From: Faecousia sp.
GTDB lineage: Bacteria; Bacillota; Clostridia; Oscillospirales; Oscillospiraceae
Length of the DNA: 64,000 bases
Assembly: GCA_029257335.1 (NCBI GenBank)
Contig: JARIBV010000041.1
Coordinates: 1 to 64,000, forward strand
Direction of reading: 5' to 3'
In this document: in pieces, positions 47,142 to 57,098 of the stretch
How positions within the stretch are numbered: the first letter of the stretch is position 1
How the letters are laid out: every line of letters begins with the position of its first letter
Translations under genes and position numbers: made by a program
The notes under the pieces: generated by a model
Databases searched by the model: none
The model's input: only the letters and a program-made list of their open reading frames with translations
Told to the model about the DNA's origin: nothing

Positions 47142-47990
47142 ATGGCACAGGCCGTTGAAGTCAGCCATCTGGCCTATGAATATCCCGACCCCGAAAGCGG
47201 CGCCGGCGTCAAGGTCTTTGAAGATCTGTCCCTCACGGTGGAGGAGGGAAGCTTTGTGGCCATTCTGGGCCGCAACGGCTGCGGAAAATCCACCCTTGCA
47301 AAGCATTTTAACGCCATTCATCTGCCTGCCGGAGGCAGTGTCCATGTCTTTGGCATGGACACTGCCCAGGAAGAGCAGCTCATCCCCATCCGCCGCACCG
47401 TTGGCATGGTGTTCCAGAACCCGGATAACCAGATCGTAGCCAATGTGGTGGAGGAGGATGTGGCCTTCGCCCCGGAGAATCTGGGCATTGCGCCCAAGGA
47501 GATCCGGCAGCGGGTGGATGAGGCACTGAAACAGGTAGGAATGTATGAGTATCGGGAGCATGCCCCCCACTTGCTGTCCGGCGGACAGAAGCAGCGTGTG
47601 GCCATTGCAGGCGTCATTGCCATGCGGCCCAGATGCATCGTGCTGGACGAGCCCACCGCCATGCTGGACCCCAGAGGACGGCAGGAGGTCATGGAGATCG
47701 TCTCCAAGCTGAACCGGACCGCAGGCATTACGGTGGTGCTCATCACCCACCATATGGATGAGGCGGCCATGGCCCAGCGGGTGGTGGTCCTGGATAAGGG
47801 ACATGTGGCGGCGGACGGCAGCCCCAAGGAGGTCTTTTCTCAGGTAAAGCTCCTTCATCGGCTGGGACTGTCAGCCCCGGAGACCGTGGAGCTGTGCTGG
47901 CTCCTGGGACAGAAGGGCTATCATCTGCCTCTGGACTCGATTTCCATAGAAGAATGTGCGCAGACACTTTACCGGTGGGTAAAGGCCTGA
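47142..47990 (+). CDS. ecfA1: ECF transporter ATPase A1
   Basis: LGRNGCGKSTLAKHFNAIHLP; LLSGGQKQRVAIAGVIAM; LDEPTAMLDPRGRQEV; gene order A1-A2-T-truA. Confidence 0.95.
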   Translation: MAQAVEVSHLAYEYPDPESGAGVKVFEDLSLTVEEGSFVAILGRNGCGKSTLAKHFNAIHLPAGGSVHVFGMDTAQEEQLIPIRRTVGMVFQNPDNQIVANVVEEDVAFAPENLGIAPKEIRQRVDEALKQVGMYEYREHAPHLLSGGQKQRVAIAGVIAMRPRCIVLDEPTAMLDPRGRQEVMEIVSKLNRTAGITVVLITHHMDEAAMAQRVVVLDKGHVAADGSPKEVFSQVKLLHRLGLSAPETVELCWLLGQKGYHLPLDSISIEECAQTLYRWVKA

Positions 47991-48009
47991 CCACGGGAGG
48001 AATGTTAGA

Positions 48010-48876
48010 TTGGCACCATTACTTGAGGTTCGAGACCTCTCACATATTTACAGTTTTGGAACACCGTTCCAGCGTACTGCCATTGAGCATGTGAATTTTT
48101 CCATTGAACGGGGCGAGTTTATCGGCGTGATCGGTCACACCGGTTCCGGCAAATCCACCCTGATTCAGCATCTGAACGGCCTGCTGAAGCCCACCAGCGG
48201 CCAGATTTTATTTGAGGGAAAAGACATCTGGGAGGACAAGGAGTTCACCAGAAGCATCCGTTTCAAAGTGGGCCTGGTGTTTCAGTACCCCGAATACCAG
48301 CTGTTTGAGGAAACGGTATACAAAGACATTTCCTATGGGCCTAAGAATATGAACCTGTCTTCCCGGGAGGTTGACCGCCGGGTGCGGGAAGCGGCCCGGT
48401 TTGTGGGGGTCCCCGATGCTCATTTGGAGAAATCCCCCTTTGACCTGTCCGGTGGACAGAAGCGGCGTGTGGCCATTGCGGGCGTCATCGCAATGGAGCC
48501 GGATGTGCTCATTCTGGATGAACCCACCGCCGGTCTGGACCCGGAGGGCAGAGAGAGCATCTTGGCCAATATCCGGGCCTATCAGAAGGAAAAGAATGCC
48601 ACCATTATTATGGTGAGCCACGCCATGGAGGATGTGGCCCGGCTGACGGACCGCCTTCTGGTCATGGACCGGGGCGGCCTTCGGATGGACGGACCTCCCA
48701 GAGAGGTGTTCCAGCACGCCTGGGAGCTGGAGCAGATCGGCCTTGCCATTCCCCAGGTGACCCGGCTGTTCCTGAAGCTCCGGGAAATGGGGCTGGAGGT
48801 CGATTCCAGCGTCTACACCCTGGATCAGGCGGTGCAGGAGCTGATCCGCCGGAAGGAGGGCAAGGGCAGATGCTAA
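48010..48876 (+). CDS. ecfA2: ECF transporter ATPase A2
   Basis: IGHTGSGKSTLIQHLNGLLKPTSGQI; LSGGQKRRVAIAGVIAM; TTG start. Confidence 0.95.
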   Translation: MAPLLEVRDLSHIYSFGTPFQRTAIEHVNFSIERGEFIGVIGHTGSGKSTLIQHLNGLLKPTSGQILFEGKDIWEDKEFTRSIRFKVGLVFQYPEYQLFEETVYKDISYGPKNMNLSSREVDRRVREAARFVGVPDAHLEKSPFDLSGGQKRRVAIAGVIAMEPDVLILDEPTAGLDPEGRESILANIRAYQKEKNATIIMVSHAMEDVARLTDRLLVMDRGGLRMDGPPREVFQHAWELEQIGLAIPQVTRLFLKLREMGLEVDSSVYTLDQAVQELIRRKEGKGRC

Positions 48877-49676
48877 AAGACATTACCCTGGGACAGTACT
48901 TCCCCGGAAAAACGGTGGTGCACCGTCTGGACCCCCGCACCAAGCTTGTCATGGTGATCTTGTACATCGTGGCGCTGTTCGTGGCAAAGGGCTGGGTGGC
49001 CTATGGGCTGGTGTTTGCCTTCCTGGTCACCACCATTGCCATTTCCAAGATCCACCCAAAGGCCATTTTGCGGGGTCTGAAGCCTGTGGTCATCGTGGTG
49101 ATCTTTACGGCGGTTTTGAACCTGTTCTATACCAAAGGAGACCATGTGCTGGTGTCCTTCTGGATCATCACCATTACCTGGGAAGGCATTGAAACGGCAT
49201 TTCTCATGACCAGCCGGATCGTGATGCTGATATCCGGCACCTTCCTTCTGACCTATACCACCTCTCCCATTGCGCTCACCGACGGACTGGAATCTCTTCT
49301 GAGTCCTCTGAAGAAGATCCGTCTGCCTGTCCATGAGCTTGCAATGATGATGTGCATTGCCCTGCGGTTTATCCCCACCCTCATTGAGGAGACGGATAAG
49401 ATCATGTGTGCCCAGAAGGCCAGAGGTGCCGACTTTGAGACCGGAAACCTCATTCAGAGAGCCAAGGCCCTGGTTCCCATCCTGGTTCCCCTGTTCATCA
49501 GTGCCTTCCGCCGTGCAGATGAGCTGGCCACGGCCATGGAGTGCCGATGCTATCAGGGCGGCAACGGAAGAACCAAGATGAAGGTGCTGAAGATGAAGCT
49601 GCGGGACTATGTGTGTCTTGCCATCGGAGCGGGACTCATTGCAGCCGTGGCTCTGCTGAAGCACTTCGGCATCTGA
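48870..49676 (+). CDS. ecfT: ECF transporter transmembrane protein EcfT
   Basis: LGQYFPGKTVVHRLDPRTKLVMVILYIVALF; ALRFIPTLIEETDKIMCAQKARGADFETG. Confidence 0.96.
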   Translation: MLKDITLGQYFPGKTVVHRLDPRTKLVMVILYIVALFVAKGWVAYGLVFAFLVTTIAISKIHPKAILRGLKPVVIVVIFTAVLNLFYTKGDHVLVSFWIITITWEGIETAFLMTSRIVMLISGTFLLTYTTSPIALTDGLESLLSPLKKIRLPVHELAMMMCIALRFIPTLIEETDKIMCAQKARGADFETGNLIQRAKALVPILVPLFISAFRRADELATAMECRCYQGGNGRTKMKVLKMKLRDYVCLAIGAGLIAAVALLKHFGI

Positions 49677-49692
49677 TACAGAAGGAGAAAAG

Positions 49693-50472
49693 ATGCGCAA
49701 TATCGCTTTGTTTTTAACCTATGTGGGAACGGCCTACCACGGCTGGCAGGTGCAGAAGGATTTGAGTACCGTTGCAGGAACGCTGGAAGGGGCGGTGGCC
49801 AAGGTGGTGGGCCATTCGGTCCATGTGACCGGCTGCGGCCGCACCGATGCCGGCGTTCATGCCAGAGTCTATGTGGCCAACTTCCGTACGGATTCCACCA
49901 TCCCCACAGACCGCCTGCCTCTGGCCTTAAATGCCCATCTGCCTGCCGACATTGTGGTGACCCAGGCCAGAGAGGTCAGCGACGGCTTCAATTCCATTGG
50001 CTCCTGCGTACGCAAGGAATATACCTATTTGATCTATAATGCCAGGATCCGGGACCCCTTTTATGTGAACCGGGCCTGGTTTTATCCCAAGTATCTGGAT
50101 GAATCCGTTATGCAGGCGGCGGCAGCCCAGTTCGTGGGGACCCACGATTTTGCGGCGGTCCGCTCCGTAGGAACGGATGTGAAGTCCACGGTCCGGACAG
50201 TTTACCACTATGAAGTGGAGCGCAAGGGCAAGCTCATTGCCCTGCGGGTCTGCGCCAACGGCTTTCTGTATAATATGGCCAGAGCCATGGCAGGAACGGT
50301 GGTCTATGCCGCGGAAGGCAAGTTCCCCCCCAAGGCCATCGGGACCATTTTGCAGGAGGGCAACCGCACGGCCGCAGGCCCAACGGTGCCGCCCGGCGGC
50401 CTGTATCTCACCCACCTGTGGTATGATAACGGCATCGACCAATTTGAGCTGGAGGCAGGCCCCCTGATTTAA
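49693..50472 (+). CDS. truA: tRNA pseudouridine(38-40) synthase
   Basis: MRNIALFLTYVGTAYHGWQVQ; GCGRTDAGVHARVYVANF; GFLYNMARAMAGTVV. Confidence 0.97.
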   Translation: MRNIALFLTYVGTAYHGWQVQKDLSTVAGTLEGAVAKVVGHSVHVTGCGRTDAGVHARVYVANFRTDSTIPTDRLPLALNAHLPADIVVTQAREVSDGFNSIGSCVRKEYTYLIYNARIRDPFYVNRAWFYPKYLDESVMQAAAAQFVGTHDFAAVRSVGTDVKSTVRTVYHYEVERKGKLIALRVCANGFLYNMARAMAGTVVYAAEGKFPPKAIGTILQEGNRTAAGPTVPPGGLYLTHLWYDNGIDQFELEAGPLI

Positions 50473-50502
50473 GCCCCCGGTTTTTGGAAAGGAGGGGCAT
50501 TT

Positions 50503-51633
50503 TTGAAAAACAAGAACGATAAAATCATCCCCTTCCGGCATCCCGGCAGGCAGAAGAAGCGCCTGGTGGTATTTCTGGCTTCTTTGGGTGTGCTGATTCT
50601 GCTGGTGAGTTTCTTCGCTATCGACAACGGAAAAAACTGGGATTCCATCGGCCGCTATTTTACCTACGGAGGCAGAAACCTGGAAATTCCCCTGAACGGC
50701 AAGGCCGAAAAAATGACCCAGATGGGCGGGAATTTGGTGGTGGCAGACACTCAGCGCATCATAAAATATGATGAAGAGGGGAAGGAAGCCTTCGTGGCCT
50801 CCATGTCCATGAATGTTCCTTGCCTGGACGCCACCCAGGATTATCTGCTGGCCTATGATGCGGGGGGCAAGACCCTGATGCTTCTGGATGCCCAGGGAAA
50901 TTCGCTGATCGGCACCGCTCCCACAGGCCGGGTGATCCATGCGGATCTTGCCTCTGACGGCTCGATGTGCTATACTGCCACCTCAAGCCGGTACAAGAGC
51001 CAGCTTCAGGTCTATGACCGCAAGCAGCTTCTTTGCTACACGGTATACTCCGTGAAGCAGTACTTTACGGCCTGCGCCGTGGCACCGGGGGCAGACAATG
51101 TCTGTGCCATTGCCCTGGGAACCCAGGACGGCGGCTTCGGTTCCAGTGCCATGATCTATCGGACGGACCGGGAAGAGCCTGTGGCCCAGGTGCCTCTGGG
51201 CAATCAGCTGATTTACGATGTGACATTCTGGGGCAAAGACACCATCTGCGCCTTGGGAGAATCCTCTCTGGTGGTATTCACCACGGAAGGAGAGGTATTG
51301 GGAACCTATCCCTGCGGAAAGATCGTGGCCTTTGACCTGGAAGGAAAATCCTTTGCCGCTTTGGTATATGAAGCGGAGGGGGGCTATGAGCTGGCCACCG
51401 TAGACAAGCAGGGAAAGGAGCTGGGCCGTGTGTCCCTGGAAAAGTTCTATGGACTGGATGTGGCGGGCAAGTATGTGACCCGCCTAGACGAAACCGGCCT
51501 GGTGATCTCCGGCAAGGGGCTGGAGACCTGGTTTGAAAGTCAGGATGGGCTGAACGCCACCGGTGTTCAGGCCTGTGATAATGGAACTGCCTTTTTGACG
51601 GACAGCCAGCGAGCGCGGCTGTTCCTGCCGTAA
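50503..51633 (+). CDS. DUF5711-like membrane-anchored protein (beta-propeller-like)
   Basis: KNKNDKIIPFRHPGRQKKRLVVFLASLGVLILLVSFFAID...; TTG start. Confidence 0.7.
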   Translation: MKNKNDKIIPFRHPGRQKKRLVVFLASLGVLILLVSFFAIDNGKNWDSIGRYFTYGGRNLEIPLNGKAEKMTQMGGNLVVADTQRIIKYDEEGKEAFVASMSMNVPCLDATQDYLLAYDAGGKTLMLLDAQGNSLIGTAPTGRVIHADLASDGSMCYTATSSRYKSQLQVYDRKQLLCYTVYSVKQYFTACAVAPGADNVCAIALGTQDGGFGSSAMIYRTDREEPVAQVPLGNQLIYDVTFWGKDTICALGESSLVVFTTEGEVLGTYPCGKIVAFDLEGKSFAALVYEAEGGYELATVDKQGKELGRVSLEKFYGLDVAGKYVTRLDETGLVISGKGLETWFESQDGLNATGVQACDNGTAFLTDSQRARLFLP

Positions 51634-51678
51634 CGGGCAAGTTCCCCTACATTTCCTCGCAGTAAGGAGAATCGAACA

Positions 51679-53967
51679 ATGCAGCCTAAATTATGTGTGA
51701 AATGTAAGAAGAATGTAGCGGTGGTATTTATCACCAAAATGGAAAACGGCAAGACCCTCAATGAAGGGTACTGCCTCAAATGTGCCAGAAGTCTGGGAAT
51801 CCCCCAGATCAATGATGTGGTGCAGCAGATGGGGATTTCCGAGGAAGACCTGGATGCGCTCACGGATGAAATGTCCTCTGTCTTTGGTCAGGATCAGACC
51901 CAAGAGGGAGAAGACGACGAGATTGAAAGCCAGACTGCTACCTTCCCTCTGCTCAACCAGCTTTTCGGGGGCAATCCCCATCGGCAGGATCTGCCGGAAA
52001 AGGCCCAGGAGCCCAAGGAAAAGGATGGGACCGAGCAGCCCAAGAAGTCCGGCAAAAAGCATAAGTTCCTGGACAACTATTGCCTGAACCTCACCGCCAA
52101 GGCCAGAGAAGGCAAGCTGGACCGGGTGGTGGGCCGTGACACGGAGACGGAGCGGGTGATTCAGATTCTGAACCGCCGCCAAAAGAACAATCCCTGCCTG
52201 CTGGGCGAGCCCGGCGTGGGCAAGACCGCCATTGCAGAGGGCCTGGCCCAGCGCATTGCCAAGGGGGATGTGCCCTTCAAGCTCAAAGACAAGGAAGTAT
52301 TTCTTCTGGATCTTACCTCTCTGGTGGCAGGCACTCAGTTCCGGGGCCAGTTTGAGAGCAGAATGAAGAGCCTCATTGCAGAGGTCAAGGCCTGCGGCAA
52401 TATCATTCTGGTCATTGATGAGGTCCACAATCTGGTGGGAGCCGGAGATGCGGAGGGGTCCATGAACGCCGCCAATATCCTGAAACCGGCCCTGAGCCGG
52501 GGAGAAATTCAGGTCATCGGTGCCACAACCTTTGCCGAATACCGCAAGTATATCGAAAAGGATGCAGCGCTGGAGCGCCGCTTCCAGCCTGTTACCGTAG
52601 CGGAGCCCACCATGGAGGAGGCCGCCCAGATCATGCAGGGGGTGGCCCACTACTATGAGCAGTTCCACGGGGTCACCATTTCCCCGGAGATCGCCCGGCA
52701 GTGCGTGGTGCTCTCCGAGCGTTATATCACAGATCGCTTCCTTCCCGATAAGGCCATCGACCTGCTGGACGAGGCCTGTTCCGATCTGAACCTCCACTGC
52801 AAGGAGATTTCCCGGCTGGCAGAGCTGCGCAAGGAGCGGGACGACTATGAGCTGGAGCTTCGGATGCTGACGGAGGACACGGAAGGGGAGCACTATGAGC
52901 GTCTGGCAGAGCTTCGCAGCAAGCTGTGCCGGGTGGCGGAGGAGATCGAGAAGCTGGATCAGGTCCCCCCACCTGCGGTGACCATGGAAAATCTGGCCCG
53001 CATCATTGAGCTGTGGACCAAGATCCCCGCCAGCAAGATCAAAGCCCAGGAGTATCAGCAGCTGCGGACCCTGGAGCAGCGGCTGAAAACCAGGATCGTG
53101 GGCCAGGATGAGGCGGTGGAGACCGTAAGCCGTGCCATTCGCCGGAACCGTGTGGGCATTTCCCCCAAGAAGCGTCCGGTTTCCTTTATCTTTGTAGGCC
53201 CCACCGGCGTGGGCAAGACGGAGCTGGTCAAGTGCCTGGCAGACGAGATGTTTGACTCCGTGGATTCCCTCATCCGTCTGGATATGTCGGAATATATGGA
53301 AAAGCATACCGTATCCAAGCTCATCGGTTCGCCTCCCGGCTATGTTGGCTATGACGAGGCTGGCCAGCTGACGGAGAAGATCCGCAGACGGCCATACAGC
53401 GTGGTGCTCTTCGACGAGATCGAAAAGGCCCACCCCGATGTGCTCAATGTGCTGCTTCAGGTGCTGGACGACGGCAGGATCACCGATGCCCAGGGCAGAG
53501 TGGTGAATTTTGAAAATGCCATTATTGTGATGACCTCCAACGCAGGCTCTGAACGCAAGGGCGGCTCTCTGGGCTTCGGCGAGACGGTAAACGACCGAAG
53601 AAAAGAGGGAACCATGAAGGCGCTGCAGGAGTTCCTGCGTCCCGAGTTTTTGAACCGGGTGGACAGCGTCATCTGCTTTAACCACCTGACCGAGGAGAAC
53701 TTCCGGGCCATTGCGGACATTATGCTCAAAGAGCTGCAAGAGGCTCTGAAGGAGCGGGGACTGTGCTTTCAGTGGGAGGACTCCCTGGGAGACTACCTCA
53801 CCAAGGAGGCCTATTCCATCACCTATGGCGCCAGAAATCTGCGCCGCACCATCCAGACCAGCCTGGAAGACCCCATTGCCGAGGCCATTATCGACAGCTT
53901 CGAGACCCCCATTTCCCGTATTACCGTTAAAATTCAGGACGGCAAACCCTTTTTGGAGAAAGAATAA
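51679..53967 (+). CDS. ClpC/ClpE-like ATP-dependent protease ATPase with N-terminal zinc finger
   Basis: [85 protein letters not shown]. Confidence 0.95.
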   Translation: MQPKLCVKCKKNVAVVFITKMENGKTLNEGYCLKCARSLGIPQINDVVQQMGISEEDLDALTDEMSSVFGQDQTQEGEDDEIESQTATFPLLNQLFGGNPHRQDLPEKAQEPKEKDGTEQPKKSGKKHKFLDNYCLNLTAKAREGKLDRVVGRDTETERVIQILNRRQKNNPCLLGEPGVGKTAIAEGLAQRIAKGDVPFKLKDKEVFLLDLTSLVAGTQFRGQFESRMKSLIAEVKACGNIILVIDEVHNLVGAGDAEGSMNAANILKPALSRGEIQVIGATTFAEYRKYIEKDAALERRFQPVTVAEPTMEEAAQIMQGVAHYYEQFHGVTISPEIARQCVVLSERYITDRFLPDKAIDLLDEACSDLNLHCKEISRLAELRKERDDYELELRMLTEDTEGEHYERLAELRSKLCRVAEEIEKLDQVPPPAVTMENLARIIELWTKIPASKIKAQEYQQLRTLEQRLKTRIVGQDEAVETVSRAIRRNRVGISPKKRPVSFIFVGPTGVGKTELVKCLADEMFDSVDSLIRLDMSEYMEKHTVSKLIGSPPGYVGYDEAGQLTEKIRRRPYSVVLFDEIEKAHPDVLNVLLQVLDDGRITDAQGRVVNFENAIIVMTSNAGSERKGGSLGFGETVNDRRKEGTMKALQEFLRPEFLNRVDSVICFNHLTEENFRAIADIMLKELQEALKERGLCFQWEDSLGDYLTKEAYSITYGARNLRRTIQTSLEDPIAEAIIDSFETPISRITVKIQDGKPFLEKE

Positions 53968-54037
53968 GTCACGAAACTATAAATAACACACAGGCCGCGC
54001 GCCGCCGTGGCATGTGTGTGGGAGGTATGAGGTACTT

Positions 54038-56380
54038 ATGAAAAAGACCACGATTGTCAACATCTACAACTTCATCCGTATGTCCCATGTGGAGCCCAGC
54101 TATTTCATTGAGGACGATTTTGAGACCATCCGGAATCAGCTGATCCAGGTGAAGCAGTACGGTCTGCCCGGCACCTATGCCCTTAAATATGATGCGCTGA
54201 TGGAGCCGCGGTATCAGGAGCTTCTGCGGGAGTATCTGGATGACAACGACGAGCTTTCCGCCTGGTGGGAGATCACGGAGCCTCTGTGCCGCAAGGCCGG
54301 GGTCCCCTTCCGGGGCAAGAGTGCCAAGCAGGAGGAATATGACGACCGGGTGGACAGTGCCTACTGTGTAGGCTACAGTCCCGACGAGCGAAAGCTCCTG
54401 GTGGATGCCTATATGAAGGATTTTTATCATGTCTTTGGCAAGTACCCCCAGACCATTGGCTCCTGGGTGCTGGACAGTGTGACCCTGGAATATGCAGCGG
54501 AGCACTACGGCGTGGTGGGCGGCGCCATTTGCAGAGACCAGATGGCAACGGACGGCTTTACCCTCTGGGGCGGATATCCCAACGGTCCCTATTTTCCCAG
54601 CAAGAGCAATGAGTTTATTCCTGCTCAGGAGGAGGCGCAGCAGCTCTCCGTGCCCATGTTCCGGCTCCTCAGCCCGGATCCCATCTATAATTTCGAGGCC
54701 GATGTGCGAGAAGGGATGCACGGCGTATATACCCTGGAGCCCTCCTGGCTCACGGGCCGTGACCCCAAGTTCATTTCCTGGCTCTTTGAGTCCCTCACAG
54801 ACGAGGACACCCTGGGCACCGGCTATGCCCATGTGGGTCAGGAGAATAATTTCCTCTGGGAGAACATCAAGCCCGGCTTCCAGCCTCAGCTGGAGCATGT
54901 CCGGGACCTGGCAAAAGCCGGCAAGGTCCGTGTGGAGACCATGGCCCAGTCGGCCCGGTGGTTCCGCCAGCAGTACCGGATCACCCCGCCCCTTACCTTC
55001 CAGGCCAGCCGTGACTGGGACGAGACCCGGAACCTGTCCGCCCAGTGGTATGCCAGCGCCAACTATCGCATGGGCCTGCTGGCAGAGGACGGGCATCTGA
55101 GGATCCGGGACATGTTCCTGTATCGCCAGGATTACGCCTCCCGGTACCTCAATGGCCCCATGACCTCCACCAAGTCCAACTTTGACGCCCTGCCCGTCAT
55201 GTTCCCCCAGCTCTGGGGAAATGCAGAGAACCGCCCCTATATCCGCATGGTGGATTCCAAGGGCCGGGAGCCTGTGGGCCGGGCCAAGTACAGCACCCTG
55301 GATGAAGAATCGGCCCAGGCAGTATTGTTGCACAAAAACAACGATTCCGTTTTGGCTGCGTTCACCATGACCCCCAACACCCTGACCCTGGAGGGCGGCT
55401 ACAGCCTCCTGTTTGACCAGCTTCCCGTCCTGAGCAAGGTGGACGGCAAGAAGGTGGTCATGCTCCACGAGGGCTACTCCTATGATCTGGAGGTGGAGAC
55501 CGGCTCCGTCATCACCAAAAGAGAGGGCCTTGTGATCCAGCCTGAGGAGGATAAAATCGTGCTGATTATGGGCGTGCCTCTGGAGAAGGCCCAGTATGAC
55601 GAGGATGCCCCCATTCCCGAGGCCATCAACGGTCCCCAGCGTCCCGTGCCTCCCATGGCCCCTGTGGCCTGTCCTGCCGAGTCCGTGTTCGGCTGGGGAA
55701 AGGTGGAGAGAATAAGCCTCAGCGCAAAGTCCGAGGGGATCATCCGCTACACCCTGGACGGCAGCGAGCCCACGGAAAACTCCTCCGTATATGAAGAACC
55801 CATCGCCATCGCCCAGGACACCACCCTGAAAGCAAAGCTCTTTGCGCCGGACGGAACATCCAGTGAACCCCTGGAGTGCCGCTACCGCTTCGGCCTCAAG
55901 GACATCGTCCTCACCAGCCCCACGCAGCTGGACCCCCGGCCCAGCTTCAGCGGGAACGGAATACAGGACCTGCTGACGGAAACCCGTGGCACCATGGACT
56001 ATCTGGACGGCCGTTGGCGCGGCACCTTGCAGGACATCGATGTGACCGGCGTTTTGAAAGAAACGGTGGATGTGGAGTCCATCAGCATGGGCTTCTTGTC
56101 CCACCATCGTTCCGGCATTGTGTATCCTGATTATCTGGAGCTGTTTGTGGGCCCGGATGTGGAGCATTTGCAGAAACTGTCCCATATCACCCTGCCCTGT
56201 GCCCCCTGCGCCCGGGAGCTGGCAAAGCGGGATGTGAGCTTCTATGTGAATATGCCCATCGGTGCATTCCGTGTGGTGGCCCACCGGTATGAGAAAATGC
56301 CCCAGTGGTGCTGCTACCACGGCGCGGCCAATGTCTTTACCATGACGGATAAACTCATTGTCAAGCCTAAGAAGAAGTAA
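54038..56380 (+). CDS. Polysaccharide-deacetylase/glycosidase-like protein with CHB_HEX_C-like domain, no signal peptide
   Basis: N-terminal barrel-like region; IIRYTLDGSEPTENSSVYEEPIAIAQDTTLKAKLFAPDGTSSEPLECRY resembles the chitobiase C-terminal repeat. Confidence 0.55.
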   Translation: MKKTTIVNIYNFIRMSHVEPSYFIEDDFETIRNQLIQVKQYGLPGTYALKYDALMEPRYQELLREYLDDNDELSAWWEITEPLCRKAGVPFRGKSAKQEEYDDRVDSAYCVGYSPDERKLLVDAYMKDFYHVFGKYPQTIGSWVLDSVTLEYAAEHYGVVGGAICRDQMATDGFTLWGGYPNGPYFPSKSNEFIPAQEEAQQLSVPMFRLLSPDPIYNFEADVREGMHGVYTLEPSWLTGRDPKFISWLFESLTDEDTLGTGYAHVGQENNFLWENIKPGFQPQLEHVRDLAKAGKVRVETMAQSARWFRQQYRITPPLTFQASRDWDETRNLSAQWYASANYRMGLLAEDGHLRIRDMFLYRQDYASRYLNGPMTSTKSNFDALPVMFPQLWGNAENRPYIRMVDSKGREPVGRAKYSTLDEESAQAVLLHKNNDSVLAAFTMTPNTLTLEGGYSLLFDQLPVLSKVDGKKVVMLHEGYSYDLEVETGSVITKREGLVIQPEEDKIVLIMGVPLEKAQYDEDAPIPEAINGPQRPVPPMAPVACPAESVFGWGKVERISLSAKSEGIIRYTLDGSEPTENSSVYEEPIAIAQDTTLKAKLFAPDGTSSEPLECRYRFGLKDIVLTSPTQLDPRPSFSGNGIQDLLTETRGTMDYLDGRWRGTLQDIDVTGVLKETVDVESISMGFLSHHRSGIVYPDYLELFVGPDVEHLQKLSHITLPCAPCARELAKRDVSFYVNMPIGAFRVVAHRYEKMPQWCCYHGAANVFTMTDKLIVKPKKK

Positions 56381-56460
56381 TCCGTTCCCTTGCGCAAGGG
56401 CTGAAAGAGGATTTTTGCATAAGGGTGACCTATAACTGGCTTGTTAAGGCGACGATGCTT

Positions 56461-56963
56461 ATGATTTCCATTAGAGAAACGCAAAAGCAGACATTTCCAA
56501 GGTGCAGGCGCTGTGGGAAAACGGTGAAGTCATGAACTTTGTTGGATTTCCGAATGGCCTGCATCAGTCGGAGGAGGAAATGCAGAAGTGGTACGCCTGG
56601 ATCGAAGAATCCCGGCCCAATACCAATCACTATTGTATTTTCCTTGACGATACCTACTGCGGAGAGACATTCTACAGGATCGACCCGGAGCATGGGAATC
56701 ACGCCTCCATGGACATTAAGCTGTTTCCCTTTGCCCGGGGCAAGGGAATTGCAGCCGCGGGTCTTTCCTATGCGATTCGGGAAGCCTTTGACCATGGAGC
56801 GGCTGCGGTATGGGTAGACCCGGACCCCCAAAACCAAAAGGCCATTGCCCTATATAAACGGTTGGGCTTTGTGGAAAAGCCCCTGCCGGACCATCTGAAA
56901 TATGAGGGATTTGAACAGGTGTATTTCGAACTGACCCGGCAAGTCTGGCAGGAAAGACACTGA
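56461..56963 (+). pseudogene. GNAT acetyltransferase with an apparent 1-nt deletion near the N-terminus
   Basis: ATG frame reads MISIRETQK; restoring one G (AAAAG[G]CAGAC around 56480) gives MISIRETQKADISKVQALWENGEVMNFVGFPNGLHQ..., continuing in the 56502-56963 ORF. Confidence 0.6.
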
Positions 56964-56983
56964 TCCCATGCGCTTATACAGAC

Positions 56984-57024
56984 ACAGCCGCCAGAGAGGA
57001 ATGCTCTCTGGCGGCTGTATTTTC
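56984..57024 (+). terminator. Rho-independent terminator
   Basis: ACAGCCGCCAGAGAG-GAATG-CTCTCTGGCGGCTGTATTTT. Confidence 0.85.
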
Positions 57025-57050
57025 GTTACAAGGGCCCTTGCAGACGGAAA

Positions 57051-57078
57051 GAGCACCTCAGGATTGCCTGAGGTGCTC
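57051..57078 (-). terminator. Hairpin terminator of the DUF1576 gene
   Basis: GAGCACCTCAGG-ATTG-CCTGAGGTGCTC. Confidence 0.65.
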
Positions 57079-57098
57079 TGCATAGGATTGAGGGGAGA

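Noticed and set aside
51691-56320. Long minus-strand ORFs (682 and 783 aa) opposite the ClpC-like gene and the 54038 gene
   Set aside because: Shadow ORFs; the sense proteins carry AAA+ and sugar-enzyme-like motifs
56387-56400. Perfect palindrome CCCTTGCGCAAGGG
   Set aside because: Short, has no loop or T tract, and no clear regulatory context
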